Positions 35,811 to 45,366 of a stretch of 64,000 bases of DNA are shown in pieces. The notes below the pieces were generated by a model. The model had not been told where the DNA came from and did not search any database. It saw only the letters and a program-made list of their open reading frames with translations. A program made the translations under genes and the position numbers. Within the stretch, counting starts at the first letter, position 1; every line of letters starts with the position of its first letter. The DNA is taken from NCBI RefSeq assembly GCF_014172375.1, contig NZ_WNXD01000002.1, positions 558,001 to 622,000 of the forward strand. The letters are read 5' to 3'. This DNA is from Pedobacter planticolens. Its GTDB lineage: Bacteria; Bacteroidota; Bacteroidia; Sphingobacteriales; Sphingobacteriaceae.

Positions 35811-36269
35811 ATGAAACGATTAAGCATTATTCTATTTCTATTTGGAAGCATTCAACTTTATGCACAATCAAACACCGAAGAAACAGCGGTAAAAGCAACC
35901 ATTAATTTATTATTTGATGGTATGAGAAATGCCGATACTGCCATGATACGCAAAGCTTTTGCAACTCAAAATACTATGCAGACAATCGCAAAAAACAAGG
36001 ATGGGAAATTTGTAGTTAGAACAGAAAATGTAAGCGATTTTATTAAAAGTATTGGCACTCCACATCCCGAAAAATACGATGAACGTATTGTATTTACTAA
36101 AATATTAATCGATGCTAATCTTGCCAGCGTTTGGACGGATTATAAGTTTTACGTAGGCGAAAAATTTAGCCATTGCGGCGTTAATTCTTTCCAACTTTTT
36201 AAAGGAGAAGATGGGTGGAAAATTATTTATATCATTGATACCCGAAGGAAAGATAACTGCAATTTTTGA
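35811..36269 (+). CDS. Secreted NTF2-like (lumazine-binding-type) protein
   Basis: This 152-residue protein has a signal peptide ending QLYAQ (about residue 19). Helix ETAVKATINLLFDGMRNADTAMIRKAF, then SDFIKSIGTPHPEKYDERI, VWTDYKFYVGEKFSHCGVNSFQLFKGEDGWKIIYI and the end IDTRRKDNC fit the NTF2-like/SnoaL-type cone fold often called putative lumazine-binding. The two Cys near the C-terminus could form a disulfide. Catalytic function unknown. It faces the M1 aminopeptidase gene with a palindromic repeat in between. Confidence 0.8.
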   Translation: MKRLSIILFLFGSIQLYAQSNTEETAVKATINLLFDGMRNADTAMIRKAFATQNTMQTIAKNKDGKFVVRTENVSDFIKSIGTPHPEKYDERIVFTKILIDANLASVWTDYKFYVGEKFSHCGVNSFQLFKGEDGWKIIYIIDTRRKDNCNF

Positions 36270-36287
36270 GTTTGCTTAAACACAATA

Positions 36288-36342
36288 AAGCCGCAGATTC
36301 TCAGATTTTTCCTATTAAAGATTATCTGCAAATCCGCGGCTT
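36288..36342. repeat. Dispersed palindromic repeat (GCCGCAGAT...ATCCGCGGC), copy 2
   Basis: AAGCCGCAGATTCTCAGATT and ATTATCTGCAAATCCGCGGCTT form an imperfect hairpin of about 20 bp. It is related in sequence to the repeat at 28042-28120. It sits exactly between two convergent genes, so it probably also works as a bidirectional terminator. Confidence 0.75.
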
Positions 36343-36359
36343 AAAAATATTCGATGGAA

Positions 36360-38867
36360 TTATTTTTTCGCTAAGTCATCAGCGCCTGCTTTAAAATAAC
36401 TAGCTTGTTTAATTAAATTATCTTTTGCTTCTTGGCTTGGAGCCGTTTCTGCGGCTTTTAATTTTGCTTGCTCTGCAGTCGTAAATAATTGCACAAATTG
36501 TTTCCCAAAATACTGTGTTAATTTAGTTCTATCCATATTGGTAATGATAGCTTGAACACCAGTTTGCGTAATTTTTGGATTTGTGTTTTTAGCTAAATAA
36601 GTAGAATAAAAACCAACCACTTGAGCTAATTTATTAATGCCTTCTGTATTTACAATGTTTAAGTAAAAATCATTGTAGCTATCATCGCCTAAAGCTGCAT
36701 AAACTTGCGCCAATTGGTTAGGAATATGTGCTTTGGTATCTACATCTAAACCTGACATTACTCCATTTAACGAAGCAGGTTCTAACATATTTATCGCTTG
36801 CAAAGCTGTACCTATTACTTTATAAGAACGATCATTTAAACTTGCTTTTGCTAATGGTAAATAGGTTTTATCACCAGATGAAGCTAATCTTGCTAAAGCA
36901 GTTGCTCTAACATTTGAGTTTTTATCTTGTTTTGCCATGGTTGCCAATGTAGACCCAACCATATCTTTTATTTTTTCATCTTTCAAATTAAAACCTTTAA
37001 TCGCCAACGCTCTTAACGCTTCATTTTGATCTTTTAATGCCAATAATAGCATTTGTTGAGCTGCAGTTTCTTTGTTTTTCAATGTTGCTTGCTCAATCGC
37101 TTTAATTCTATTGGCATAAGATGGTGCATTTGTATATTGGAAAATATAGTTTTCTAAAGTTTTATCTTCTTTAACTTGTCCAACTATAATTTTATCAGCA
37201 TCAAAGTCGATTAAATCTGGCTTTGCCGAAACAGGAAAACTAAAACTTTGTTCTCTACTATTAATTACAATTTCTTTAGTGTTTTTTTTACCGCCTGCAT
37301 AAATATCAACTTTTATAGGAAGTGTAAATGTTTGTACATCTGCCGCCTGAATTTGTTTCACATTTATAGTTGCATTTCCATCTTTATAATCAGATTTCAC
37401 ATCTAAAATTGGATGTCCACCTGCATAATACCATTGGTTAAAATATGGCGACCAATCTTTTCCTGTTACATCTTCAAAAGCTAAACGTAATTGTTGAGCT
37501 TCTCCATTTTTAAATGCATTTGTAGTTAAATAACGGTTTAACGATTTAAAAAAGGCATCATCGCCCATTTGATTTTTCAATGCATATAAAATCACTGCTC
37601 CTTTTGGATAACTGATATTATCGAAAACGTCTTCTTTATCGTTATAATTAAAACGTACTAATGTTGGACTTTCGCCATTTTGAGTAGATGATAAATAGGT
37701 ATTTAATTTTTCATATCTCGTTCTATCCGCAGCATCTTTTCCTGCATCATACTGTTTCCAAATAATTTCTGAAAAAGCTGCAAATGATTCATTAACTGTA
37801 ATATTCGACCATGATTCTGCAGTTACATAATCGCCAAACCATTGGTGAAATAACTCGTGTGCAATTGTACTTTCCTGATCTCCATCCAACAATTCTCTAT
37901 CTGTTGCTTGCACAGCTTCGCCATGTAAAGTAGCCGTGGTGTTTTCCATCGCTCCCGAAACATAATCGCGGGCAACAATTTGTGAGTATTTATTCCAAGG
38001 ATATTCAACTCCAGTAACCTGAGAAAAGAAACCCATCATTTTAGGTGTTTTACCAAAAATCGCTTTAGCGTAAGGCGCATATTTTGGCTCTAAATAATAA
38101 TTAACTTCTTTGCCTTTGTACGTGTCTTTATAAATTTTAAAATCGCCTACGGCCATCATAAATAAATACGGCGAATGTGGCAAATCCATTTTCCAGGTAT
38201 CCGTTCTTGTTCCGTTTGTATTTGCTTTTTGCGAAACTAATTTACCGTTTGATAAAGTCACGTATTTAGACAAAACCGTCATCGAAATTTCGGCAGTTGT
38301 TTTTTGATTTGGTTTATCAATAGTTGGGAACCAAGCTGAAGAAGCTTCAGTTTCGCCTTGCGTCCAAATTTGTGTTGGTTTATTTTTTTCGGTACCATCG
38401 GGATTTATGAAATATAATCCTTTTGCATCGGTTATTGCAGCACTTCCTTTTATGGTTAATTCATTCGGCTTTGCTGTGTAATCAATGTATAAGGTATATT
38501 TTTCATCCTTAACATATTTTTTATTTAGCTGAATGTACAATTTCTCTTTATCGTTCGTAAACTTTACAGATGTATTTCCTTTGGCTCCAACTACCGAAAT
38601 ACTTTTAACATCCATGCCTTTTGCATCAAGAATTACAGAATCTGTGGTGTAAAAATGTGGTTTTAGTGTTATCCAAGCTTTCCCATATAAATATCGTTTT
38701 GCGTAATCGAAACTTACATCTAATTTGGTGTGCACTAAATCGTTAACTTTTGTAGCAGTTACCCGATAGGTTGGATCTACTTTTGCTTTTTCTTCTTGGG
38801 CATGTGCCGAAGAAATTCCGCTTAAAATTACCAGACTCATTAATCCGGCTATAAAATGTTTATTCAT
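36360..38867 (-). CDS. M1-family metallo-aminopeptidase
   Basis: This 835-residue protein has a signal peptide (ISSAHAQ). An N-terminal beta domain is followed by the M1 exopeptidase motif GAMEN (about residue 307), then the zinc motif HELFHQWFG (about 334) and the third ligand Glu in NESFAAF (about 356). A C-terminal helical HEAT-like domain (about 540-830) completes it. It should remove N-terminal residues from peptides in the periplasm or outside. It is similar to, but longer than, many soluble PepN-like enzymes because of the HEAT part. A candidate promoter lies about 65-95 bases upstream. It is convergent with the NTF2-like gene. Confidence 0.95.
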   Translation of the reverse strand: MNKHFIAGLMSLVILSGISSAHAQEEKAKVDPTYRVTATKVNDLVHTKLDVSFDYAKRYLYGKAWITLKPHFYTTDSVILDAKGMDVKSISVVGAKGNTSVKFTNDKEKLYIQLNKKYVKDEKYTLYIDYTAKPNELTIKGSAAITDAKGLYFINPDGTEKNKPTQIWTQGETEASSAWFPTIDKPNQKTTAEISMTVLSKYVTLSNGKLVSQKANTNGTRTDTWKMDLPHSPYLFMMAVGDFKIYKDTYKGKEVNYYLEPKYAPYAKAIFGKTPKMMGFFSQVTGVEYPWNKYSQIVARDYVSGAMENTTATLHGEAVQATDRELLDGDQESTIAHELFHQWFGDYVTAESWSNITVNESFAAFSEIIWKQYDAGKDAADRTRYEKLNTYLSSTQNGESPTLVRFNYNDKEDVFDNISYPKGAVILYALKNQMGDDAFFKSLNRYLTTNAFKNGEAQQLRLAFEDVTGKDWSPYFNQWYYAGGHPILDVKSDYKDGNATINVKQIQAADVQTFTLPIKVDIYAGGKKNTKEIVINSREQSFSFPVSAKPDLIDFDADKIIVGQVKEDKTLENYIFQYTNAPSYANRIKAIEQATLKNKETAAQQMLLLALKDQNEALRALAIKGFNLKDEKIKDMVGSTLATMAKQDKNSNVRATALARLASSGDKTYLPLAKASLNDRSYKVIGTALQAINMLEPASLNGVMSGLDVDTKAHIPNQLAQVYAALGDDSYNDFYLNIVNTEGINKLAQVVGFYSTYLAKNTNPKITQTGVQAIITNMDRTKLTQYFGKQFVQLFTTAEQAKLKAAETAPSQEAKDNLIKQASYFKAGADDLAKK

Positions 38868-38929
38868 GATTTATATTTTTTTATTGGATTTAATTTGATA
38901 AATAAAGTTACAAGGTAGGTAGAAAGCTA

Positions 38930-38962
38930 CAAAAGATAATCAGCTATTTATAATTTGGCAAA
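38930..38962 (-). promoter_or_regulatory. Candidate Bacteroidetes promoter for the M1 aminopeptidase
   Basis: On the minus strand TTTG (38962-38959) is followed 20 bases later by TATCTTTTG (38938-38930). This resembles the -33 TTG and -7 TAnnTTTG elements of the phylum, with one extra T in the -7. Transcription would start about 55 bases before the ATG. Confidence 0.35.
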
Positions 38963-39018
38963 CCTGCTTAATTTTTTGTTGTTTTGTATAAATCGATTTT
39001 CAGCTAAAACATCATCAC

Positions 39019-40560
39019 ATGAAAACAAATATCAACGCTGTTTTAAAACAATTAGGAATTGAAAATAGTAATCCGGCCTACAGCACAGGCAGTAATTGGG
39101 GCAAAACAGCTAGCGAAAAAATTATTGAAAGCCATTCTCCAGTAGATGGCCAAAAAATAGCATCGGTACAAGTTGCTTCTGCAAAAGATTATAATACAGT
39201 AGTTGAAACTGCGCAAAAAGCTTTTTTACACTGGCGAACAGTACCTGCTCCAAAAAGAGGAGAAATGGTGCGCCAATTCGGTGAAGCGTTAAGAGCAAAC
39301 AAGGAAGCTTTGGGCACGTTGGTTTCTTACGAGATGGGCAAAAGTTTGCAAGAAGGATTTGGTGAAGTACAAGAAATGATTGACATCTGCGATTTTGCAG
39401 TAGGTTTATCACGTCAGTTATATGGGTTAACCATGCATAGTGAACGACCAAATCATCGTATGTATGAGCAATGGCATCCGATAGGAATTGTTGGAATTAT
39501 TTCGGCATTTAATTTCCCTGTTGCGGTTTGGAGCTGGAATACGGCTTTGGCTTGGGTTTGCGGCAATGTTTGTATCTGGAAACCATCAGAAAAGACACCT
39601 TTAACCGCTATTGCTTGTCAACGTATTGTAGAAAAAGTTTTAGCGGCTAATGATGTACCGGAAGGCGTTTCTAATTTAGTTATTGGAGATAGAGCAGTAG
39701 GCGAATTACTAAGTAATGACTCTAGAATTCCATTAGTTTCTGCTACAGGTTCTACGAGAATGGGTAAAGCCGTTGGCGCTGCAGTTGGTGCTCGTTTAGG
39801 TAGAAGTTTATTAGAATTAGGCGGGAATAATGCCATTATTATTTCGAAAGATGCAGATTTAGATATGTCGATTATTGGCGCTGTATTTGGCGCAGTTGGT
39901 ACAGCAGGACAGCGTTGTACTTCTACCCGTCGGTTAATTATTCACGAAAGTGTGTATGATGCGTTTACCGCTAAATTAGTTAAAGCCTACGGTCAATTAC
40001 GAATTGGAGATCCATTAGATCAACACAATCACGTTGGCCCATTAATTGATACTGATGCCGTTGCGAGCTATTTAGATTCTATTGAAAAATGCAAAGCCGA
40101 AGGCGGAAATTTTCTTGTTGAAGGTGGTGTTTTAAGTGGTGCTGATTATACTTCCGGCTGTTATGTAAAACCTTGTATTGCTGAAGTTAAAAATGAATAT
40201 AAAATTGTTCAGCATGAAACTTTTGCGCCAATTTTATATTTGATAAAATACAAAGAATTAGATGAAGCTATCGCTTTGCAAAATGGTGTTCCGCAAGGGT
40301 TATCATCAGCAATTATGACCTTGAATTTAAGAGAAGCTGAACAGTTTCTATCAGCTCAAGGTTCTGATTGCGGTATTGCTAACGTAAACATCGGTACTTC
40401 GGGTGCAGAAATTGGCGGTGCTTTTGGCGGAGAGAAAGAAACTGGTGGCGGTAGAGAAAGTGGTTCTGATGCTTGGAAAGCTTACATGCGCAGACAAACT
40501 AACACCATAAATTATGCGAATACATTGCCTTTAGCGCAAGGGATTAAATTTGATTTGTAA
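39019..40560 (+). CDS. amaB: L-aminoadipate-semialdehyde / piperideine-6-carboxylate dehydrogenase
   Basis: This 513-residue ALDH7-type aldehyde dehydrogenase has the catalytic Cys in GTAGQRCTSTRR (about residue 300) and general base Glu in LELGGNNAII (about 265). Cofactor motifs are IGIVGIISAFNFPVAVWSWN and SATGSTRMG. The GNNA variant and strong likeness to antiquitin mark ALDH7. It oxidises alpha-aminoadipate semialdehyde in lysine catabolism (also known as pcd or amaB). It is transcribed alone, with a terminator 50 bases past the stop. It lies divergent from the M1 aminopeptidase gene. Confidence 0.92.
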   Translation: MKTNINAVLKQLGIENSNPAYSTGSNWGKTASEKIIESHSPVDGQKIASVQVASAKDYNTVVETAQKAFLHWRTVPAPKRGEMVRQFGEALRANKEALGTLVSYEMGKSLQEGFGEVQEMIDICDFAVGLSRQLYGLTMHSERPNHRMYEQWHPIGIVGIISAFNFPVAVWSWNTALAWVCGNVCIWKPSEKTPLTAIACQRIVEKVLAANDVPEGVSNLVIGDRAVGELLSNDSRIPLVSATGSTRMGKAVGAAVGARLGRSLLELGGNNAIIISKDADLDMSIIGAVFGAVGTAGQRCTSTRRLIIHESVYDAFTAKLVKAYGQLRIGDPLDQHNHVGPLIDTDAVASYLDSIEKCKAEGGNFLVEGGVLSGADYTSGCYVKPCIAEVKNEYKIVQHETFAPILYLIKYKELDEAIALQNGVPQGLSSAIMTLNLREAEQFLSAQGSDCGIANVNIGTSGAEIGGAFGGEKETGGGRESGSDAWKAYMRRQTNTINYANTLPLAQGIKFDL

Positions 40561-40578
40561 CCCGCCTCACCCCTTCAT

Positions 40579-40600
40579 CCCCTCTCCAGAAGAGAGGGGG
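40579..40600. repeat. CCCCTCTC / GAGAGGGG hairpin repeat
   Basis: A short stem, CCCCTCTC and GAGAGGGG, lies within a C-rich stretch directly after amaB. A similar element (CCCTCCC / GGGAGGG) occurs before trpE at 58015-58033. Both follow a CATCCCCTC/TATCCCCTC lead-in, suggesting a shared dispersed repeat family. Confidence 0.5.
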
Positions 40601-40608
40601 CATAATGC

Positions 40609-40645
40609 AAAAAAGAGTGCTAACTTTAGGTCGGCACTCTTTTTT
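40609..40645. terminator. Intrinsic terminator after amaB
   Basis: AAAAAAGAGTGC / GCACTCTTTTTT form a 12-bp stem with a 13-base loop and a T-run. It lies between amaB and the convergent GIN-domain gene and fits either direction. Confidence 0.9.
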
Positions 40646-40704
40646 AGATATATGATGGAGTTATAATTTTTGCTTAGTCTTTTTGCTTTCAGCTTTATAT
40701 AGAC

Positions 40705-41346
40705 CTACTTAGCCAACTCATCAATTAGTATAATACTTTCTAAAGTTGGTTTTTTAACTGTGGTTACTTTTGCGTAGATCGGCGCAGTAGAATTAACACT
40801 TGAAGTTTCAGCTACAAAACAACCCATATTTAATTTCGCATTCGAGCTTAAAACTGCATAATAATCTGTAGTTGAACCGCCCAATTTTAAGCTTGCGTCA
40901 TCTTTTACCGAAGTAGATAAATTAACCGTAGTTGCATTGATATCAGCAGTTGCTTTATCTTTTAAAATCACATCTAAGCTTAAGAAATTAACTTTACCAT
41001 AAGTTTTAATAGATGAGTTATCGCCACCTTCAATTGAAGAAAGGTTACGTACATAAACCGCTACAGTTAAAGTTTCTTTTTGAAAAGAACTGATGCGTAA
41101 TACACCGTTTTCTTGTTGCACTAAAGCATTTTTTGAGTAATAGCTATCGTACACTTTTACGCTTTCAGTTGGCGCCTGTACCAATATTACTTCAACGTTA
41201 CCGCTTACTACAATTTTATTAATGTTTTTTACCTGATTTAAGATAGTAACATTGTTTTCTTTTACATCTGTTGATGCGAATGCAGAACTGGTTAATACTA
41301 CTAGTGTTAATGCTGCTGCGAATAGGTTTTTAATAGAAGTTTTCAT
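40705..41346 (-). CDS. Secreted GIN-domain (DUF2807) protein
   Basis: This 213-residue protein has a signal peptide ending SSAFAS. A beta-solenoid-like body reads INKIVVSGNVEVILVQA, VYVRNLSSIEGGDNSSIKTYGKV, LDVILKDKATADINATTVNLSTSVKDDASLKLGG. That alternating pattern matches the GIN/DUF2807 domain (putative auto-transporter adhesin head). It is likely exported and beta-helical; the ligand is unknown. The gene is divergent from the gene at 41628, with two direct repeats resembling LytTR-binding sites about 150-180 bases upstream. Regulation by a LytTR response regulator is a testable idea. Confidence 0.85.
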   Translation of the reverse strand: MKTSIKNLFAAALTLVVLTSSAFASTDVKENNVTILNQVKNINKIVVSGNVEVILVQAPTESVKVYDSYYSKNALVQQENGVLRISSFQKETLTVAVYVRNLSSIEGGDNSSIKTYGKVNFLSLDVILKDKATADINATTVNLSTSVKDDASLKLGGSTTDYYAVLSSNAKLNMGCFVAETSSVNSTAPIYAKVTTVKKPTLESIILIDELAK

Positions 41347-41495
41347 ATCCTTAATATTTTAAATAATTGTTTGTCTGATGTTTATAATTTTTATTTTTCT
41401 GCTAGCCCTTGCTGGCAGGCTTCGTAATTAAGACGCCAACACATCAAAAAAGTTGCAGTGCTTTCTCTCCTTTTAGACCATGAGCAAGTAACTCA

Positions 41496-41527
41496 CGACG
41501 AACGGCTGTAATTTTTCGACGAACAGC
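41496..41527. promoter_or_regulatory. Paired direct repeats resembling a LytTR-type binding site
   Basis: CGACGAACGGC (41496-41506) and CGACGAACAGC (41517-41527) are direct repeats 21 bp apart, two helical turns. On the minus strand they read GCCGTTCGTCG and GCTGTTCGTCG, with a GTTCGT core like the GTTNGT of LytTR sites. They lie upstream of the GIN-domain gene, about 100 bases ahead of the start at 41628. No LytTR regulator is in the window. Confidence 0.5.
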
Positions 41528-41627
41528 AATGGGAAATTGGTTCATTAGTTATCGGTTTATTGTAATACTTAAAATTTACAATCAGTATTTTGAGTTATCG
41601 AAGCATTATACTCGTATATTGGTTCGT

Positions 41628-42362
41628 ATGAAAAAAATCTGCTTTATTATTTTACTCCTAATTACTGTAAAGGTATTTGCTCAAAACCAACCTTTGCAAT
41701 TGGAAAAAGCGTATGAACAGAACTCCCATAAAATGCTCAATAACTTCTTTGCCAATTGGGAAAACGAAATCAAACCAATAACCATATCAGAATTAGATAA
41801 GTTGTCGGCATTGCAACAGGAGGTTTATGCCATTTATAAATCTTTCTATAATCCATTGGTTGTTCTTCCAATCGTTCATGGAGATCAATTTAATTACGAC
41901 CGTCCTAAATATTGGGTATTACAAAATCAAATAAAGTATCAAGTAATAGATGTTTTTATAAAAGATGAACATGAAATCCCAGTTGGGAAAAACAAATTAA
42001 AGATAGATTCTATCGTGAATTTTAACCCTAATATTGAAACGAATAAAAGGTGCGTCTATCTTTCTAATCAATACGAAAAAATATTTAAAGACTTTTTTAC
42101 ACGAAAGTTCTATTCAACTCCGAAAAAAGACAGCAAAAACAATTTTCTGAAAAATGAAATTACCATATCTCATGGTATGTTTAAAGGTGGAGATGGTGGT
42201 TATGTCATTACTTTTCCTTCAGTATTGAATCTCCAAATTGATTCCTCAATGCAAAAAGCAGTGGTAATTTTTCAATACGCATATGGCGCTGGCTATAGCA
42301 GCTTAGAAAAAATCGATGGAAAGTGGATTGTTAAAGAAACAGTAAGAACTTTGGTCGAGTAG
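41628..42362 (+). CDS. Secreted protein of unknown function
   Basis: I take the Met at 41628 (244 residues) because it begins the signal peptide MKKICFIILLLITVKVFAQ. The longer frame to 41529 adds 33 residues with no support. The mature part begins with NQPLQLEKAYEQNSHKMLNNFFANWENEIKPI and contains YAIYKSFYNPL and KRCVYLSNQYEKIFKDFF. The end SLEKIDGKWIVKETVRTLVE is typical of small periplasmic NTF2- or DUF-like proteins. I do not recognise a family. It has no partner gene; SNF2 follows 102 bases later on the same strand. Confidence 0.75.
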   Translation: MKKICFIILLLITVKVFAQNQPLQLEKAYEQNSHKMLNNFFANWENEIKPITISELDKLSALQQEVYAIYKSFYNPLVVLPIVHGDQFNYDRPKYWVLQNQIKYQVIDVFIKDEHEIPVGKNKLKIDSIVNFNPNIETNKRCVYLSNQYEKIFKDFFTRKFYSTPKKDSKNNFLKNEITISHGMFKGGDGGYVITFPSVLNLQIDSSMQKAVVIFQYAYGAGYSSLEKIDGKWIVKETVRTLVE

Positions 42363-42464
42363 AAAAACTCAAAATCATCCATCAAATTTTTGATTACACA
42401 ACTATTTACTGTAAGTTTAGAAATTTTTAGCTGCTTATCTTTTCTTTCTTTTAGCCCTTAACCA

Positions 42465-45362
42465 ATGTTACGCGTAAATAGTTCCAAACCTTGCAAAATC
42501 GTATATTCCTTATGTAAGCATGAGTTTTTAGGCTATTTAATTGAACCTCATATTGTACAACTTAATCCGCAGGGCGATTTTTCTTTAACTTATCAGCGTT
42601 TATTTACACATACTGCTAAAGAATTTTCGAAACATTTAACAGAGGTTGATTTTAAATTAATCAAAATTTTAGATGATACAGAGCAAGATTACATCATCAA
42701 AAAGTACCATAAAAAGGCAATAAGACCTTTTGAATTCTTCAGTAAATTTTACGACGAAAAGTTTTACGATAGCGTTCGCCCAAAAATTGAAAAGAAACTA
42801 GCAGAAGTTCTCGAAATCCTTAAAATAAAAGATGGTTTATATTTAATGGATAAAGATGGTTGGCCGGCAGAGCGAAAAATTGATTTGGCAACCGAACCAG
42901 CAACTGTACTTTTCCATTTTAGACGAGGAGAAACTGAAACCCGCTATTTTCCAACGATAAAATATCAAGGTTTACGTATTGATTTTATGTTTAAAGATGC
43001 ACAAGTTGTGTGCAATCAGCCTGCTTGGATGTTGTTAAATGATGTGCTTTACTGCTTTGAAGGAGATATAGAAGGAAAGAAATTTGTTCCATTTTTAAAT
43101 AAACGTTACATCGCTATTCCAAAAGCTACAGAAGAAACTTATTTCGAAAAATTTGTAGCTCCGCTGATAGAAAAACATCATGTGTATGCAGAAGGATTTG
43201 AAATTAAAACGGAAAAACATGATCCGACAGCAGTAATAAAAGTTATTTATGTTGATGGTGGTATTTCACAAATTCAACTTTATTTTAAATACGGAAGCTA
43301 TGCTTTTGCAATGGGCAATGAGCATAAAGTTACCGTTCGTTTAAATAAAGAGGACGACAATTATACGTTTACTCGCATTAAGCGAAATAGCGATTGGGAA
43401 AAACAGAAATTTTCCATCTTGCAAAACTTAGGATTAAAAAAAATAAGTGCACTTTTTCATCATTTAGAATTACCCAATTTAAGTGAGAATGACAATCCAG
43501 CTTATGCGATAATTACTTGGGTAAACGAACATATTGAAACTTTACAAGAACAAGGTTTTGAGATTGAACAAGCGAGCAGTAGTAAGCGTTTTGTTTTTGG
43601 CGCAAATAAAATTGACTTCGAAATTAAGGAAGATAACGACTGGTTTGATATTAATGCAATTGTATATTTTGGTGTTCATCCAATTCCGTTTATCGCGTTA
43701 AAACAACATATTCTTCATAAAAAAAGAGAATTTATTTTACCTGATGGAGATATCGCTATCATTCCAGAAAAATGGTTTACACAATACAGCAGCTTGTTTA
43801 GCTTAGCCGATGGCGGTAAAAACCTGAAACTGAAAAAACATCACATTGGGTTAATTAATGATTTAGCTGAAGATAGTTTAGCCAATGTAACGTTAGATAG
43901 AAAGCTGCAACGCTTAAATGATTTCGAGCACATTGCTGATACACAAATGCCAGTAAATTTTAAAGGAGATTTGCGACATTATCAGAAAGCGGGTTATAAT
44001 TGGTTTAGTTTTTTACGTGAATATAATTTCGGTGGTTGCCTTGCAGATGACATGGGTTTGGGTAAAACCATTCAAACGTTGGCGATGTTGCAGAAATTGA
44101 AGGAAGAAGATGAGCAAAACGGGACGCATAGCACTTCGCTAATTATCATGCCAACTTCATTGATTTACAACTGGTTAAACGAAGCGAAAAAATTTACACC
44201 AAAACTTAAAATCCACGCACATACAGGTACTTTTCGCAATAAAGACATTAGCCTTTTCGATAAGTACGATGTCGTAATTACAACCTACGGTATTACTCGT
44301 GTTGATGTGGAAATAATTAGCAAATTCTATTTCAACTATATTATTTTAGATGAAAGTCAGAATATAAAAAACCCATCTTCTAAGTCTTTCAAAGCAGTTA
44401 GAGTGTTAAAATCAAGGCATAAATTGGTTTTAAGTGGTACGCCTGTAGAAAATTCTGTTGCCGATTTATGGACACAACTTACCTTCTTAAATCCTGGATT
44501 ATTGGGTACACAATCTTTTTTTAATGAAGAATATGTACAGGCAATTGAAAAACGCAAAGACGAAGAAAAAGCAAGAAAATTACAAGCGATTATTAAGCCT
44601 TTTGTTTTACGTAGAACGAAAGAACAAGTAGCGGCAGAACTTCCTCCAAAAACAGAGCAAATTTATTATTGCGATATGACGGAAGACCAAGCTGCGTATT
44701 ACGAAAAAACTAAATCGGCATATAGAAATGATTTGTTAACCAGCATGGATAATGGAACATACGCAAAAAAACAAATTCAGTTGTTGCAAGGTTTAACCGC
44801 GTTGAGGCAGTTAGCAAATCATCCTGTGATGATAGATGAAGAATATGATTCTGATTCGGGCAAGTTCAAAAACGTAATGCATACCTTAGATAATGTTTTA
44901 AAAGGTGGTCATAAAGTTTTGATTTTTTCTCAGTTTGTAAAACATCTCACCATATTTAAAAATTGTTTTGAGAAGGAAGAAATTCCTTTTGCTTATTTGG
45001 ATGGCGGAACTAAAAATCGAGGGGAAATCGTAGCAGAATTTCAAGAAAATAAAGATTTAAAAGTGTTTTTAATTTCTATAAAAGCTGGTGGTGTTGGCTT
45101 AAATTTAACACAAGCAGATTATGTTTTCATTTTAGATCCGTGGTGGAACCCAGCTGTTGAACAACAAGCCATAGATAGAACGCACAGAATTGGTCAGGAT
45201 AAAAAGGTTTTCATCTATAAATTTATTTCAAAAGATACTGTTGAAGAGAAAATTCTTGCCCTGCAAAGACGTAAGAAATCTTTAGCAAACTCGTTAATTA
45301 CTACTGAAGAAAGTTTCTTTAAATCTTTAAGTAAAGATGATATTAAGGAGTTATTAAATTAG
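42465..45362 (+). CDS. SNF2-family DNA/chromatin-remodelling-type ATPase (RapA-like helicase)
   Basis: This 965-residue protein has an N-terminal accessory part (about 1-490) and the SNF2 ATPase (about 500-780). The Walker A motif is DDMGLGKTIQTL (about 528) and the Walker B-type motif is ILDESQNIKN (about 628; DESQ in place of DEAH). Motif III is LSGTPVENSVADLW. The C-terminal helicase lobe (about 800-930) includes KAGGVGLNLTQADYV and QAIDRTHRIGQ. Such single-polypeptide bacterial SNF2 enzymes use ATP to move along DNA and displace proteins such as RNA polymerase. The DUF2927 gene follows four bases later. It is a single complete gene without a restriction-modification partner, so it is unlikely to be a defence component here. 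Confidence 0.93.
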   Translation: MLRVNSSKPCKIVYSLCKHEFLGYLIEPHIVQLNPQGDFSLTYQRLFTHTAKEFSKHLTEVDFKLIKILDDTEQDYIIKKYHKKAIRPFEFFSKFYDEKFYDSVRPKIEKKLAEVLEILKIKDGLYLMDKDGWPAERKIDLATEPATVLFHFRRGETETRYFPTIKYQGLRIDFMFKDAQVVCNQPAWMLLNDVLYCFEGDIEGKKFVPFLNKRYIAIPKATEETYFEKFVAPLIEKHHVYAEGFEIKTEKHDPTAVIKVIYVDGGISQIQLYFKYGSYAFAMGNEHKVTVRLNKEDDNYTFTRIKRNSDWEKQKFSILQNLGLKKISALFHHLELPNLSENDNPAYAIITWVNEHIETLQEQGFEIEQASSSKRFVFGANKIDFEIKEDNDWFDINAIVYFGVHPIPFIALKQHILHKKREFILPDGDIAIIPEKWFTQYSSLFSLADGGKNLKLKKHHIGLINDLAEDSLANVTLDRKLQRLNDFEHIADTQMPVNFKGDLRHYQKAGYNWFSFLREYNFGGCLADDMGLGKTIQTLAMLQKLKEEDEQNGTHSTSLIIMPTSLIYNWLNEAKKFTPKLKIHAHTGTFRNKDISLFDKYDVVITTYGITRVDVEIISKFYFNYIILDESQNIKNPSSKSFKAVRVLKSRHKLVLSGTPVENSVADLWTQLTFLNPGLLGTQSFFNEEYVQAIEKRKDEEKARKLQAIIKPFVLRRTKEQVAAELPPKTEQIYYCDMTEDQAAYYEKTKSAYRNDLLTSMDNGTYAKKQIQLLQGLTALRQLANHPVMIDEEYDSDSGKFKNVMHTLDNVLKGGHKVLIFSQFVKHLTIFKNCFEKEEIPFAYLDGGTKNRGEIVAEFQENKDLKVFLISIKAGGVGLNLTQADYVFILDPWWNPAVEQQAIDRTHRIGQDKKVFIYKFISKDTVEEKILALQRRKKSLANSLITTEESFFKSLSKDDIKELLN

Positions 45363-45366
45363 ATTT

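Noticed and set aside
42465-45362. SNF2 helicase as part of a phage-defence system
   Set aside because: Its only co-transcribed neighbour is a DUF2927 secreted protein. There is no nuclease, methylase or effector nearby, so there is no basis for a defence island.
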